The notes under the pieces: generated by a model
Told to the model about the DNA's origin: nothing
Seen by the model: the letters and a program-made list of their open reading frames with translations, nothing else
Database searches by the model: none
Shown: positions 6,873 through 7,908 of the stretch, in pieces
Position numbering within the stretch: position 1 is the stretch's first letter
Layout: every line of letters begins with the position of its first letter
Assembly (NCBI GenBank): GCA_021779335.1
Contig: JAJYAW010000121.1
Span: forward strand, 1-7,908
DNA: 7,908 nt
Direction of reading: 5' to 3'
Source: Myxococcales bacterium
GTDB taxonomy: Bacteria > Myxococcota > Myxococcia > Myxococcales > Anaeromyxobacteraceae
Made by a program: the position numbers and the translations under genes

Positions 6873-7908
6873 GCACCTCCCGCCTCCAGCGCGCCGCCGT
6901 CGCCGCCCTGGCCCTCCTGCTCGGCGCCGGGCCGGGGCGTTCCCAGGCCCAGGGCGTCACGGTGGACGTCAACGTCAACGCCGTCCCCACCACCGGCGGC
7001 GCCCTCGGCCTGCGGCGCGTGGCGCTGGCCTTCCCGGACGGCCGCTACGACGCCATGGTCACCCTGGGCGGCGCGCTCGGCGTGCGGGCCACCTTCGACT
7101 ACCTGGGGACCGGCCTGCTGAACGGGCGGTTCGTGGTGGACGGGCGGCCGCTGAAGGAGTTCAGCGAGCTGCTCACCTACGGCGCCAGCAAGGTCATCGA
7201 CCTGTCCGCGGTCCCCGGCCTCCCGACCTTCGAGCCCGGGCTCCACGAGGTGACGCTGCAGCTCACCTCGCCCGCCTTCGGCCTGCCGCTCCCCGTGCTC
7301 CGCTACGTCGTGGCCACCGGGTCGGCGCCAGGCGCCGGAGCCATCACGCTCCTCGAGCCTGGCCCGGCCACCGCCGCCGCGTTCGACGGCGCCCCCGGGG
7401 CCGTGCCGGCCCTCGGCTTCGCCTGGCTGCAGGACGGCGAGCCTGCCCCGACCTACCGGGTGGAGGTGCGGCCCCTCGAGCCCGACGGCACGCCGGCGGC
7501 CACGGCGCGCTGGACCGCCCAGGTCACCAGCCCGTCCTGGCGCCTCAGCAGCGCCGCCCCGCCCGGCCCCAAATTCGGGCCCTACGCCTGGCGGGTCAAG
7601 GCGCTCGACGCGGCCGGGGCCGTGCTGGCCACCAGCCCGGAGGGACGCTTCACGCTGGTATCGGCCCAGGCGTACCCCATCACCATCACCGAGCCGACCG
7701 CCGGCGCCCGCGCCGTCGAGCAGCTCCGCGTCGCCTTCGACTCCGCGCTGGCGCCCCTCCGCTACGAGGCGCGCGCCTACCGGAACGACGCGGCGCTGGA
7801 GGAGGACCTCCGGCTGCTCGGGCTGGGGCAGGGGGCCCTGGCGGCCGACCCGGGCGGGGTCGCCGACCTGCCGGCCAGAGCCGGCACCATCAACGCGCGG
7901 CCGGCGGG
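6869..7908 (+). CDS. Exported protein with shared N-terminal domain and FN3/Ig-like domains (C-terminus beyond window)
   Basis: 346 codons are visible and the frame is open at the window edge. Residues 1-27 are a signal peptide: MSTSRLQR, hydrophobic AAVAALALLLGAG, cleavage likely SQA|QG. Residues about 46-149 are homologous to the C-terminal domain of the barrel protein just upstream. Residues about 158-264 look like a fibronectin-III/Ig-like domain: LEPG start, F.W......YRVEV, a Trp strand, then YAWRVKALDAAG and a closing RFTLV strand. A further Ig-like unit seems to start at about 270 (ITITEPTAGARAVEQLRVAFD). There is no lipobox Cys in the signal region, so it is probably secreted to the periplasm or surface, not lipid-anchored. 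ATG is fixed by GGAGGG five bases upstream, and it overlaps the barrel gene stop (ATGA). The operon and shared domain imply that the two products work together. No enzyme motif is seen; a structural or adhesive role is inferred. Confidence 0.85.
   Translation, partial: MSTSRLQRAAVAALALLLGAGPGRSQAQGVTVDVNVNAVPTTGGALGLRRVALAFPDGRYDAMVTLGGALGVRATFDYLGTGLLNGRFVVDGRPLKEFSELLTYGASKVIDLSAVPGLPTFEPGLHEVTLQLTSPAFGLPLPVLRYVVATGSAPGAGAITLLEPGPATAAAFDGAPGAVPALGFAWLQDGEPAPTYRVEVRPLEPDGTPAATARWTAQVTSPSWRLSSAAPPGPKFGPYAWRVKALDAAGAVLATSPEGRFTLVSAQAYPITITEPTAGARAVEQLRVAFDSALAPLRYEARAYRNDAALEEDLRLLGLGQGALAADPGGVADLPARAGTINARPA
7004..7315 (+). repeat. Shared domain, copy 2 (N-terminus of downstream exported protein)
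   Basis: Encodes about 104 residues homologous to the C-terminal domain of the preceding barrel protein, starting about 494 bases after copy 1. The conserved Gly/Pro/aromatic positions (GTG, VDGRP, TFEPG, YVV) suggest one beta-sandwich fold. The divergence suggests an old duplication with two retained roles, not a recent tandem repeat. Confidence 0.8.

Overview
The window is extremely G+C-rich and almost wholly coding, with strong G/C preference at third codon positions. The gene types are a Hanks-type Ser/Thr kinase with a TPR-like sensor tail, a MocR-type regulator and a large outer-membrane beta-barrel protein. Together these suggest a Gram-negative, high-GC delta-proteobacterial/Myxococcota organism (Anaeromyxobacter-like). 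That placement is inferred from composition and gene content, not from a marker gene.

There are two divergent gene pairs around a ~211 bp intergenic region (4220-4430). Leftwards on the minus strand lies a GntR/MocR-family regulator with an aminotransferase-like domain (4219-2765). Its stop codon overlaps the GTG start of a transmembrane Ser/Thr protein kinase (2768 to beyond base 1) in the sequence GTGA, with a GGAGG ribosome site inside the end of the regulator gene. The kinase frame is open to the window edge: 922 codons are visible and the C-terminus is missing. Rightwards on the plus strand lies an exported protein with an N-terminal Ig-like domain, a long predicted outer-membrane beta-barrel and a C-terminal beta-sandwich-like domain (4431-6872). 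It overlaps by ATGA a second exported protein (6869 to beyond 7908) with an N-terminal domain followed by fibronectin-III/Ig-like domains.

The most distinctive observation is that the C-terminal domain of the barrel protein and the N-terminal domain of the next protein are homologous (about 40% identity by hand alignment over about 105 residues). The two genes therefore share a domain across their translational junction, which suggests a paired cell-surface system. The second is the translational coupling of a MocR-type regulator, whose PLP-site motifs are unusually degenerate, to a transmembrane Ser/Thr kinase. A plausible but unproven reading is that the regulator/kinase pair senses a signal and controls the divergent surface genes.

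No rRNA, tRNA, CRISPR array, insertion sequence or convincing intrinsic terminator was seen. Many other long open frames exist on both strands, but they are GC-bias shadows of these four genes.
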